Shown here piece by piece: positions 21,462 to 32,702 of a stretch of 64,000 bases of DNA (position 1 is the first letter of the stretch; each line of letters begins with the position of its first letter). The position numbers were made by a program, and so were the translations under genes. Location: NCBI GenBank assembly GCA_902806565.1, contig CADCXA010000044.1:496001-560000 (forward strand). Reading direction: 5' to 3'. Under the pieces are notes generated by a model that saw nothing but the letters and a program-made list of their open reading frames with translations, ran no database searches and was not told the DNA's origin. The DNA is from Hypoxylon rubiginosum (lineage: Eukaryota; Ascomycota; Sordariomycetes; Xylariales; Hypoxylaceae).

Positions 21462-22269
21462 GGTGAAAGCCGTCTATGTCACTAACACCAATATATCGAC
21501 ACAGATAGGGGTAAAACACTCGTGTAGCCTTCAAGTGAAACACAATGGTCCAGCCACGGCAAGACCAAATGGCTGCTGTTGTAGTACACCATTGCCCCAG
21601 ATATAAATAATCGTATGCCCAGAGAACAAGGTGAGGCATTGAAAAAGACGATACTACCACACCTACCCCGTTATAATGCGGCTTGTGTGTCTCGGCGACG
21701 GATTCTATAATGTAACCTCCGCCTGCAATATCCTGTGTTCGATCGAGGTCATGTAGAGAGGTGGTATTTTCACTCTTGACTGTAGGTTCTTACTGGCCAA
21801 AGGATAGTTGCAACCGTGGATGCCGATCTTTAATTGGAGCCCGTAATGGCATCCATCAGCAGACATATGCCGGTGGTGTCGGTCAAGAACAGAACAGACA
21901 AGCGGCACACGAGTCCTAGAATACTAGCATACTGGTTCGGAAATGATGGTTCGAAATCCATCCCCCGCATGTTATACCCCGATGTCTACGGTGTCCTACA
22001 GCTCTTCCTTCCCTCGAAGAAACTTAAAATCCCTCCGGCTCCGGCGCGAAGTATAATACAACATAGGAGGAGATGGAAGGCGCGATACGCACTGTAGAGG
22101 TATTCAAAAACCTAGGCAGGCTACAGGAGGGGCCGAGCCTTATACATACATCCATAAGCATCCTTAATACAAAAAATCTCTTTTCTGGAGGAATCCAGCC
22201 CCCTATTTTTAAATCCGGCCGACCACTAAAACTACACGATATATGAATCCAACCCCGTGTTTCCGCCGA
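21462..22269. promoter_or_regulatory. Upstream region of the PKS
   Basis: About 800 bp between the PKS start and the 3' end of the rhodopsin-like gene. No gene is recognised. It must hold the PKS promoter, but I cannot assign a specific factor site. Confidence 0.4.
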
Positions 22270-23609
22270 TCACACCTTGCTGCTAGAATGGTCCGACCAC
22301 GTCAAATCCTGCTTCACCCTGATTCCTTCCAGCGGTATGTCCTCGGAGTCCGCAATGGAAGACTGCTTGTCGTGAGGACCGCTGACGTCGACTCGCTGCG
22401 AGTTTCCGTACGTGACCGGGACCAGGCTGTGCTCGTCGTTGTCGATCCTCGTGAACGACCCCGACTCGCTGCTCTGGAAGCGCTTCCTGTTGGATATCTT
22501 CCCGATCGTGGCGAGGCCGTCGGTGGGCGCGACTTGGGGCTGCGACGCGACCGCGCTTCTCGCGTCTCCGTGACGTAGTTTGCGGTAGACTGGTGCGAGC
22601 ATGGGGAGGCACGCGCCGATGATGGCTACGTAGACCTCGATGACGGTGACGACGCCGGACACGACGAATTGCTCTGGTAGTAATACATCAGCAAACGTAT
22701 ATGCATTTGGAGGGGAGAATTGACTGACTCGTGAAGTTATTCACGCCTTCTCTATAAATGATGGCGTGAGTGATCGTACGGGTCAAACTAGCCGCAAAGG
22801 CGCTGAAGTAGAGTCAGCGAGAAGCTTTCGGGGGAAGCTCTAGATACCAGGAGTAAAAGACTCACACGCCTCCCAGTAGAAAGATGCCCCCAATACCAAA
22901 TTTCCTCCACTTCGTAGTGTGGAGTTTCAGTATCTCGTGGATGGGCAACACCAAGGTCGCAAAGTCGATGACGCAGTTCGCTATCGAATTGCCGAGGAAA
23001 TAAAGAATTACGTTGAGGCACTTCGTCTCCGGAAGTGCCTGGAGTTCTAGGTGCCAGAATGCCTTCAGGGGCCGGCACTGTAGGAAGGTGGTGATGAAAA
23101 TGGCGACGCCCCAGCCTATCGATAGGAATGACAGCACGATACATCCTACCTTCACGGTCTGGGTCGGGAAGATCCTCCAGTAGAAAGCCAGCACGGCTAG
23201 TTTAACCAGTGGGGAGCTGAGCCCGTAGAAGACTTCGCCCGCGAAAATACCCTGTTATCATTTCCTCAGTAGCTATTCCGATGAGTGATTACGGGTAAAG
23301 GGGCAGCCTTACCTTGTATAAAACCACGATATTGTTTGGGTCGGTCGCGACAAGCCGTATATCACGTCCAAGACCACCCCCAAGAACATCGACGAAGCTA
23401 ACCGCTAAGAAGGCATGTTGAAGGGTGATAGCAGCCAAAATAAGCCAATCATCAAGTCCAAGAGGGAAGCGGGTTAGTCTTCTCGCCCAAAACCGCGCCG
23501 CGACGGCAACAGTGGCAAGAAATGCAAGTATGCAGTTGCTGATAAGTATTCCGGGACCATCACTATAATAGTCTATGGGAGATTGGATGGCGGGCAGTGA
23601 TGAAGACAT
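22270..23609 (-). CDS. Rhodopsin-domain integral membrane protein (7 TM, fungal)
   Basis: Four exons (23609-23313, 23251-22866, 22802-22729, 22673-22270) join in frame to 386 aa. The topology is typical of the fungal rhodopsin-like/PTH11-related membrane family: an extracellular N-terminus; TM1 in NCILAFLATVAVAARFWARR; the signature LGLDDWLILAA at the start of TM2; GIFAGEVFYGLSSPLVKLAVL and FYWRIFP in TM3; then CRPLKAFWHLE; a TM5 region with CVIDFATLVLPIHEILKL; and a hydrophilic C-tail of about 110 residues. It has no CFEM domain. Such proteins are abundant and mostly uncharacterised, and some act as receptors. It lies about 800 bp upstream of the PKS on the same strand; whether it belongs to the cluster is open. 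Confidence 0.85.
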
Positions 23610-24553
23610 TATTGAATCGGGCAGGATAGTAAAGTGTGATCAAACGAAAAGGAGGTAGTGCTCTGGATGCGAAATGGATAGAGAGCTTACGGCCGGCTGG
23701 CCGTATGATATCTCTGTCTTAAAAAACAGGAGGATTCTCCCGATCGACTCAAGTCCAAGGACGATTGAAAAACATGATATGACGTGAGCGCAATTGGTAT
23801 GGTAGGCGAGCATGCGGTTCGCCAAAAACGCGTTGGTACCCCCCTTGCTTGGGGGTTACATTTTGGAGGAACAGCTTTTCGTCAAAGCGTCAAGGTCAGG
23901 AGAGGTCAAAGTCCTTCCCGTCACCAACGCCGGTAATAAGAAATGCTGTGTAACTCGAACATCGCAGCGATATATTCCTTCTCCGCAACGGGTCGTATGG
24001 CCCCCTTTGGTCCGTAACGAGCGGCACCAAAAGGGCGGTGCAAACAAGACAAGTTCTCTTCGGGCCTTTCTGACAAGATGTGACGTTAGAGCAAATATAA
24101 AGAAAAGAAATTGTAGGGAGGACTAGCAATATTATAGGTGTGAAGCGAATTGTTGTAACATGCATACAATGTACGTAAGCCGATACGACGGTTTGGCTGA
24201 GGCGAGACCGCTACAACAGCAACATTCCCCGAATCCTTCCCGTTACGGTACCGATGTTACGGCGCCAATATAGGGTAGTATAGAATCCCCCAAAATCCTT
24301 TCAATGGATGTGTAACCCAAACTTTAAATACACGTACCAAGAGAAATGTTCTGATATTGCAGGACGCCGAGAGGAGTGAGAATTTTCATCAGACCTAGGT
24401 AAGAATGGATAGCTTCCGCCCAGCCCGTTGTTGTTGTTGTCACAAATATTTTGTCACAGTACGTCTTCGATGCGAGAGCATCCCAAGACATCCCAAGACT
24501 CCTCGGGAAAGACGAACAGCCTCTGCAATCCAGCGATTGCGTCCCGGTGAGAC
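23610..24553. promoter_or_regulatory. Divergent intergenic region
   Basis: About 940 bp separate the rhodopsin-like gene (minus) and the esterase (plus). No credible gene is present. It contains the promoters of both. Confidence 0.4.
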
Positions 24554-25675
24554 ATGGCCGACGGGAATAAGCACCCGCTTGTATCATATCAGCCGCTGCG
24601 GCTTTTGTTTCAACTGACCTACCTAGGGACCGTCGTCGCTCGTCTCCCCCTTTGGGCCTTCACCGCGCTTGTCAAACCCTTCCGACCACACCCAGGATGG
24701 TCTGCCAAGCAGACCTTCATGGTGCGTGCCGCCTACGCGATCGTCGACATCGAGTCTCGCGTCTCCATCACCAAGCCGCTTTCCTTGAAGGGGGGCAAGG
24801 AGGGAAACCGATTCCAGACCGTCGAGCCGCCGCAGTCCCTGGACCGCTACAAGGGACCGCTAGAATCCGACAGCGTCAAGCCCGCGGTTGTAGGAGGAAC
24901 GTGGTATCCGCATGCCCCTGCCGCGGACATCGCTTCGAAACTAGTCGTCCTCTACTTCCACGGAGGAGCCTTCGTTAAAGGCGATGGCAGAACCGACGAC
25001 GCCGGTTTCGCGGCCGAAAGCTGGATTCAGAAGGGCGGCGCCGACGCCGTCTTCTCTCTCCAATACCGACTGTCCGGCTACTCCGGCCGGGACCCCTTCC
25101 CGGCGGCCCTGCAGGACGCCCTGACGAGTTACCTGTTCCTCCTCGACGACCTCAAGATTCCAGCGCGGCAGATCGTTCTCTCGGGCGACAGCGCGGGCGC
25201 AAACCTCGTCGTCGCGCTCCTGCGATATCTGTACGAGCACGGCACCGAGCTCGGACTGCCGGTCCCCAGATGCGCCGCGCTGATCTCGCCCTGGGTCGCG
25301 CCCTTCAACTATAAGCTATTAGGCAACCCGAATTCGAAAACCGACTTCCTCCCGGAGTCCTTTCTGAGATGGGGCGCCAACGCGTACGCCGGCCGCTTCT
25401 TGGCTGATCCCGAATCGCACCCTTACATCACGCCCCTGGGCAACCCGTTCCCTTCGCCGGTGCCCGTATTCGCCAGCGGCGGCTCGGCCGAAGTGTTGTT
25501 TGCGGACATCGCGCAATGGGTGAAGGAGATGGAGGAGAAGAACGAGAATAAGATTGAATTTTACCAAGAGGATGCGGCCTGCCACGATACGCTGTTGGTG
25601 GGCGGATTCCTCGGTTTCGAGGAGAGCGCCTGGACGGTGGCTGCTAAGATGGGAGATTTTGTAAGGAAGTGCTAG
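24554..25675 (+). CDS. Alpha/beta hydrolase, HSL/arylesterase family
   Basis: A single exon of 373 aa with an ATG in good context (gacATGGCC). An N-terminal hydrophobic segment of about residues 17-40 (LLFQLTYLGTVVARLPLWAF) suggests membrane association. The oxyanion-hole motif is FHGGAFVKGDGR. The nucleophile elbow is LSGDSAGANLVVALL (GDSAG), typical of the hormone-sensitive-lipase type. The terminal His is likely in DAACHDTLLVG; the acid is probably in the segment around VFASGGSAEVLFADI. GC content is markedly higher than in the surrounding sequence, like the reductase at 4787-5923. It could hydrolyse or release a polyketide ester or act as a general esterase; the first is inference from location. 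Confidence 0.85.
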   Translation: MADGNKHPLVSYQPLRLLFQLTYLGTVVARLPLWAFTALVKPFRPHPGWSAKQTFMVRAAYAIVDIESRVSITKPLSLKGGKEGNRFQTVEPPQSLDRYKGPLESDSVKPAVVGGTWYPHAPAADIASKLVVLYFHGGAFVKGDGRTDDAGFAAESWIQKGGADAVFSLQYRLSGYSGRDPFPAALQDALTSYLFLLDDLKIPARQIVLSGDSAGANLVVALLRYLYEHGTELGLPVPRCAALISPWVAPFNYKLLGNPNSKTDFLPESFLRWGANAYAGRFLADPESHPYITPLGNPFPSPVPVFASGGSAEVLFADIAQWVKEMEEKNENKIEFYQEDAACHDTLLVGGFLGFEESAWTVAAKMGDFVRKC

Positions 25676-26154
25676 TTTAGGAGGCAGGCTAGGTACTTGT
25701 TCGTAGTTATCAACCGTCTAACTTCATTATGCTAAAGTGAGTGGTCAAGGTCGCAGAGCCGCCAAAGCAAGCCACCGGGCGCCGCAGCGGACATCGGAGT
25801 GATTTGTGGGTGTGACAGAGCAAGGGGGTCGGAGCTTACCGTAGCGGCGGATCCCCATTGCGGGAAACCGTTGTATGCAGCTTATTTTGGCTGCCCCGCC
25901 ATATATAATGGTTGCTCAGCTATACAATTTGGTTGCTTACCCATATATTAGATTGAATTGTAAATGAGGGGTTTTAAATAATGGTTGCTAAAGATTAAAA
26001 GTGGTTATTAAGGGCAAAAATTGGTTGCCACTATTGTTAGGCCTAATTTTGAAAGATGACTAAGCATGGCTAGCGGGGTATGCAAGGTTATTGGGGTTTT
26101 GATTAATTAGCACCCACCTTTTCACTTACCTTTTTACAATAATAACACCACCAC

Positions 26155-26335
26155 CTCCAGGACCATTAGGACAGGACCACCAGGACAGGACTACTAGGAC
26201 AGGACCACCAGGACTACCAGGATTACCAGGACCATTAGGATCACCAGGACCACCAGGATCACCAGGATAAGACCATTAGGATCACTAGGATAGGACCATT
26301 AGGAAGGACCATCAGGATTACCATAACCATTACCA
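26155..26335 (+). repeat. Degenerate 9-bp minisatellite (GGA-CCA-YYA type)
   Basis: Units of 9 nt resembling GGACCACCA or GGACCATTA repeat about 15 times with point changes. In one frame, seven consecutive units near 26199-26267 read as Gly-X-Y triplets (GPPGLPGLPGPLGSPGPPG) before a TAA stop. No start or promoter context makes it a convincing gene. Confidence 0.6.
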
Positions 26336-26427
26336 TCACGATATTTACTGGTAAGTGCAACTTATTATTGTACGATTTTTGTTAATATAATATATCATTA
26401 GATTATAATGTTGCGGCACGATAGGTA

Positions 26428-26545
26428 GGAAATATTTGGAATATTTGGAAATACTTGGAATATTTGGAAATATTTGGAATATTTGGAAATATTTGGAATA
26501 TTTGGAAATACTTGGAATATTTGGAAATATTTAGAATATTTTTGA
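26428..26545. repeat. 19-bp A+T-rich tandem repeat
   Basis: About six copies of the unit GGAATATTTGGAAATAYTT, with only C/T variation at one position and decay at the last copy. It is embedded in A+T-rich intergenic DNA. Confidence 0.75.
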
Positions 26546-27446
26546 GAATAATAATAGTAATTTAATAAAATAAGCAACTGATTAAAAGGTAATTGGTATA
26601 TTAATTGGGTAACCATTGTAGTAAGGTATGGGTAATTATTTTAAGCTGGCAATTAATTTATCTTACGTACAACCCTTTCCCAAAAACGCAACGGTTGTTA
26701 AATCTGAAATTGTTGTGCGTAAATATATTGGTTATAAAAAACCCCCCACCCCTGTTACGGTATGTAAATGAGGACTATCGTACGCCCTTTTGTTGCTAAT
26801 GTCGTTGATTTCTTGAGGACGGGCTGATGCTACCACCGTAACTTGACCTTGACAAGGTAGGGAATATATGAAATATACAACAGCATATCACATTTCAGAG
26901 GCAATGTGTATTAATATTTTGATTGCCACGATAGATGCCACCAGGTCAAGTAAGCTTCGCATCAGATAATGCTACTAAGTACTGACTATGCGAGTAGGTA
27001 CGTACCTAGATAATTAGATGCCCCTATCGCGGGCATAAAAGACTGCCATGACCACCTATCAAGGATGTCATTACTCGGGTATAAATTCGAGAGGGGCATC
27101 AGTCGCGCATCAAAATCATCGTCGTCATCATTCATTTATCCTCATCCCTACATGATTTTTGGCTATGCTTCCCGTCCCCCAACGCAACCCAATGCAACCG
27201 TTACGCTAAATGCAAATATCCTCAATGCCTAACGGGCAAGTTAGTTTATTCCGTAATAGTTCTCTCAGAGGACAAGGTGAAGCTTTGAGGAAAGGAGGAG
27301 CTGCATCAGATAGGATATATATACATCAATGAAGATCTCAGTCCCGTCTTGAAACATATTTGGGTATATCAATTATCATCATGACAGCTAAAAACGAGAG
27401 CACAAAAGGGATTTAGTAACGTACCAAGAATTATTAGTGCAGTCAT

Positions 27447-30400
27447 TCAGGCGGCGACTGCACTGCCTAATGACTGCCAGCCACTACTGCTCCAAGGGGC
27501 GATGAAGATTGCTGTCTGAGCATCGGCAGCCTTGCCAGTTCCTGCGTATGCATCTGCGAGGTCCACGGCACCAAGTTCGCCTCTCGGTGGAATGGCCTTT
27601 AGTGCTACTTTGAGGGCCATATCCGCAGGATACTCCTCGCCAGTAAACTCGGCTAGTCTGGACCATCCGTGCGGCAGATGTGGATACAGCATAACATCGC
27701 TCTGCAATTGAATGAGGACATCGTCCCCCGTGCTGTCCTCCGATAGAGTAGCAACGGCGCGGAATACCTCTCCGATCCGGGAATGCTCCGCATCAGTGAC
27801 TTTGTCACTAGTGCGAAGCGTTTGGAGCTCAGAGACAACAGCGTCCAGAGACTCTTCATCCTCATCGAGCAGTGCGATTATGCCCAAAAGAAGCACCGAC
27901 TGTATGTGGCTTGGGTCCTTTTCGATTACGTCAAACAGAATGGTACGTGCTCGTTCTCGGGCTTCATCGGTACCGATGGCCCATAGCATCTGAGCTAGAA
28001 CGCAGACGGCGTCTGGGTTGCCGTTGGACTCGCTAAGTGCTGTCTCGAAGTACGACACAGCGGCCTCAACATTGTGGGAGAAATACTCTGCTAACCCTAC
28101 AGTTAAATGTGCTGATAGACGGGCCTTATTGCGTTGCTCGGCTGTTAGCTCATTCGTGGACTCGTCACTGCTTAGTTGCAAAGCCATTTCTCCGCAGTCC
28201 GTGGCCTGTGCGTATTCACCAGACGAGAGATATGACCTAGTGAGGTCAGTTTTGGCCAGGGCAAACCTCGCCAGTGATTCCGCAGACTCGGTAGCTTCAT
28301 AATTCGCTTCCAGTTGCTCGCAGGCATCCTCGAGAGTATTTATCGCTTCAAGGCTATTGTTTGTGCGCTCTTGATAAAGAGTGGAAAGATGCTGATACGC
28401 GAGATCGTGGGAATCGAGACGTCGTAATTGAGTGAGAGCAAAGAGCGGTTGGATGAGAGATACCACACTCAAACCCGCAGGGTCTGAGAGGATATGGTCA
28501 AAGAGCGACGTTGGGTATTGTCTTCTGGTTAGACTCGAAGACGACTCCGAAATATCCATCGCGTGTGTGAAAAGCCCGAGAGCTTCTTTGGCATCGCCGT
28601 ACAGGAGTGCCACAATACCTTGACCTAGCCAAGCATGAGAATAGTCAGGGTCGTTAGACTGTGATCGCGTAAAGGCTTCATTCGCGAGCGCAATGTCGTC
28701 CTGAAGTAGCGCTAAAGCACCGAGATTGGACCATGCGTGCGCGCTTCTCTCGTTAAGAAATAGGCACCGAACAAACGCATGTTGTGCTACAGACGGATTA
28801 ATCTCGCTCGTAACCACCCCTAACGAGTTCCAGAATTCCGGGTTGCCGGCTTCAAGCTCGATCGCGCGCTTGAAGCAGCGCACGGCAGCTTTCTGGTATC
28901 TACTAGACCGAACGCGAAGTTGGGGAGGGAGGCAAAGGTGAGCTCGATGCTCAGCCCAGCCTAAATTGTAATACGCGACGGCTTGCGCATGAATGTCATC
29001 AGCTGACACGTGAATTGCTCGTTTGTGGGCGAGAATAGTAGCATGCAAAACTCGAGTGAGGTCAACGCCTAGCTTTTCGTCATCGGGAAATAAGCCCTCG
29101 GCGAAGACAACTTCCTTGCCTACGTTGTCAACGTCCGCCAGCACCGTGTAGGCGGACTCGTCTTGTGCGTCTAGGTCGAGCAATTTCCTGACGTTATCAG
29201 CAGGGAAGTCGTGTATGCGACTCTGGATAAAAGAGAAGATAGAGCATGAATCGCCAATTGCCTTCCAGAAATTGAACGTGCTTGTCATGTTCGTTTCCGC
29301 AGTCAGTGCAAAAGACAAGGCCCCGATTGCTAATTCGATGGATTTACCGAATAACCCCTTTTCCACAGAGTCCAACGCATTTTCGACCATTGTCTGCATC
29401 AAAGCTATGGCGACACCTTCCTCCTCGGGTCGGTCTGATATGACCTCTTGGTACAGAGCGATGGCGTCGTCGAACTCGCCAAGCTCGCGCTTAACGTTGG
29501 CGAGCATATACTTGGTAAACCAAGTATCGCCGAGCTTACCGCTGTCCGCACGCTCCTCGAACTTCTGAGCATTCTGAATCGCTTTTGTCGCAGCAATATA
29601 GCGCCCAGAGTTATGGTAGCTTTCTCCGAGGCCAACCCACGAATGATAGTCTTCGGGAGCGATTCGTAGTGCCTGCTGGAATGACACGATAGCCTTGGCA
29701 TAGTCCTGTTTATTAAGCTCAGCGACTCCGAGTGCAGACAGGGGCCAACTGATCCCCTTCTTCTTGGACCCCGGAGGTGGTCGGACTCTGCCGGAGTCCA
29801 CTACTCGCTGCGCTACAAGTTCAACTTGATCCCAATCTCCATCATCAGCAAAGGATCGCGCGAGCCTTTCGGCTGACTCGACCTCGGCTGAAGATAGCTC
29901 CACGGCCTTGAGAAAACATTTTCGCGCCCTTTTCTTGTCCTTGGCATAATCTTCGTAGTATATGCCAAGGCTGCTGTATGCCGGTGCATAGTTGAAGTTG
30001 CTCTTTAGCGCATCGAGGAAGTAGGCATATGCGCCGTTTCGGCTTTTCCTGGCAGCTTTCGAGGGATCGAGATTCCACACACAAGAGCCAAGTCGGTGTT
30101 GTGTCTGTGCCAGTAGGTCCTTGGACACCGATGCACGTACCATGGATGGGAGAAGCGACTCGAGCTCCGCCTTGCCTCGCGTATAGTCACCCTTTAATGC
30201 GTACAACCAACCGACCTCGGCTTGCACACGGAGATTGCCACTGTCGCCTTTGAGCGCTCGTCCCAAGAAGTTAATCGCTTGATCGAATTCCTCCTCCTCT
30301 TCGTAAATGAGGCCTACACCTATCATAGCTGAGGTCGAGGTAGGATCTACTTCTAATACCTTGTCGAAAAGGAACTTTGCTTCGGCGTGGTTTCTTGGAG

Positions 30401-31773
30401 ACTGGTAAAACACCAGAGCAGTTCCTAGATAAAGCATGAAAGACTGATTCGCGTTCGTAAAGACTTTGCCCGTCTTTTCCGTCTCGATAACCATGATTTG
30501 CATTGCCTTTCTCATGAGTTCGACGTTGCTTTCGTGCTCTTCTAGGTGCTGATAGTATTCTCCCATTAATCTGTGAGCAAGTAGGGAATTGGTAGTTGAA
30601 ATTCCCTCGGTCATCATTAGGATTCTGTCCTCGTCGGTGTACGGCACTACTGATGTCGGCGCGCCTCCCTCCTCGTCATCTTCGCTTTCGTCATCCGCCT
30701 CAGATGTTTGCGCGGGCAGTGCCGGAGTCTCTACTGCTCTCTTTGGGAAGGGCGACAAGTCGCTCGTCATGAAACCGGTCAAGACACGATAGAGATCACT
30801 GTCTGGGAAGAATGAACAATACTCATTGAGAACGTTGACATCCCAATCCTTGATCTCTTTATGGTCTTGCCATTCAACTGCGATGTCCCAGGCAAGCTTG
30901 AAAGGATGCTTGATGATAACCATGTCGTTGGCCAGTTTCTGGACTACTTGGAGCTCGGCAGGTTTGTCGGGAGCCGGGGCGACTATGAGTCGGTCGTATC
31001 GGAATTGGAGTAGTTTCTCTTCATATTGGCGCCTAATATCGTCGTCTTGAGTCCAAAGCGTCAGTTGTTCGTAGATTTCGCCCAGCTGGCTTTGACATAG
31101 AACCTCCCGGTTGACCTCGATCGTGACCTCATTGATCTTGGCGCCCAACCTGGTGCGCCTTTCACCAATGAGTGTATTGATACGCTTCTTCTCGTCAACT
31201 TCCAGAATCTGGGCTATCGTCTCGTAAGTCTTGGCGGGATGAGGGAGTCGACCCTCGAGAGCAGGATAGATGGGGCTGTTAGGAAGTATAAGTTGAAGGG
31301 CCTGTACGTATTGTGCTCGATCACCACGGGCACGAGCGAAGTCAATAAACTTGTCCACCACATCTTGACACTTGTACATCTCATCGGCATCCCGGAAGAT
31401 CTCAGCAAGCTTGAGGGCAGCAAGCTGATATTTCTGGAGCGCCTTTGGACCCTGATTTTCGTAGAGCTTGATTAAGCCTTGCCATGCTTGGGCATCGGAT
31501 CGAATACCGATTGCCGTATTATATGCGGCCTCGGCAAACTCAGGCTGGTTTTTCTTATCCAGGGCGAAGGCTTTGAAAACATAACTAGAAGGGGTGTTAG
31601 ATGCTTGAGGGATAAGAATGTTACCCCAAAGGGGCAAGATGATATATGACATACGCTTGATAGTTCTTGGGGTCTCTACCGATGACATTTTCGGCTAGTC
31701 CTAGGGCATCGTCCCATTTCTGCTGACGAATGGCATCGTTGATGGCCTTTAGTGAGGCCTTGATGCTCGCCAT
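27447..31773 (-). CDS. SKI3: Ski3 superkiller complex TPR scaffold
   Basis: Two exons (31773-31655 and 31584-27447) give 1418 aa, close to the usual length of fungal Ski3. The N-terminus (MASIKASLKAINDAIRQQKW) starts the TPR array, and tandem 34-residue repeats with W/LG/Y/A/P spacing run over the whole chain (for example AYVFKAFALDKKNQPEFAEA, YAPAYSSLGIYYEDYAKDKK and GNPEFWNSLGVVT). An acidic low-complexity insert (ADDESEDDEEGG) lies near residue 340. In the established Ski complex, Ski3 is the cytosolic scaffold joining the Ski2 helicase and Ski8 to feed RNA to the exosome for 3'-5' mRNA decay. No catalytic motif is expected or seen. The upstream region is shared with the divergent GH5 gene. 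Confidence 0.9.
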
Positions 31774-32702
31774 CGTAAGGAAAGATTACCAGGGATGCTG
31801 GGTATCATATCTTGGGGGGACCAAAGAAAAGCTGCTTGTTTGCAAAAGAGTGCTTTTCACATTTCATCATTGAATTTTCTGATAGGTGTAGGTTGAAAGG
31901 CTGACTATCGCTTTCTGCAGTAGCACGGAAAAATCAACTGGGCACGGCGAAAGGTCGGTTAATACTCCAGTATTCCACTATTAGCTACCTATTCTGGTTG
32001 GTTCAGACTGCATCGGTAAATTGTCGGTTTCATTGTACCGGTAGATTATCGGATGCTCTACTGCTGCTGCTATGCACCGCTATGCATGGGCTTATTCACG
32101 CTAAACCCGGCTAGATAAGCACTGCTACCCGTCATTACAGGTCATTTCTGCCACACCGGATCAGCAGCTACTTATCGTGTGTATCCTCCGCATATTGCGT
32201 ATTCGGATTTGAGAATCAAACAAGAAGCTCGTCTTGAAATTATAAAGTCTTCAAGTTTCCCAACACCCTCTTTGCATAATAAGATTTCTCCGCCCTTCAT
32301 GATAATCCTAGCACTTTCAATTATCAAATAATAGACCAACTCCCGCACGAGCTACCTCCTGAGCTTTTACAACGAAGTAGGGTCGTAGCCGTTGTTGGTT
32401 ACTGTATCGTCGATTCGTCGCTAACATCTCCCTGCGTCAGCACCTACAAACCGCCCCAAACGTTCCGATTCGCTAGATCCTCCCACGAACGTCATCAACC
32501 AGTTGTGCTGTCTGCTCAGATCCGCACGCGTAGTTACATCCGTATTCCCCCATAGAAGATACAAAGCTACCGCTGCGCCGTTAATACAACCTCCCCTGGT
32601 AGCAGTCCTCAAATAATTTTGGATTCTCGTCTGGTCTGGACGCCTCCTTTGCAATTTAGCCGCCAATTGTTTATCTGATATAAACCTCCTGGGCGACTCT
32701 TC
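31774..32702. promoter_or_regulatory. Divergent promoter region SKI3 / GH5 gene
   Basis: 929 bp between two start codons on opposite strands. No further gene is recognisable. Individual sites cannot be assigned. Confidence 0.5.

Larger units (their letters stand above)
25676..27446. other. Gene-poor, A+T-leaning spacer with minisatellites
   Basis: About 1.8 kb with no gene I can support, marking the border between the accessory block and the conserved SKI3-BCK1 segment. It contains the GGA-rich and A+T-rich tandem repeats listed next; the part from 25880 to 26090 has degenerate repeats of TGGTTGCT-like words. Confidence 0.5.

Noticed and set aside
26428..26545. CRISPR-like array
   Set aside because: The units are contiguous with no unique spacers, and this is a fungal genome; it is a simple minisatellite.
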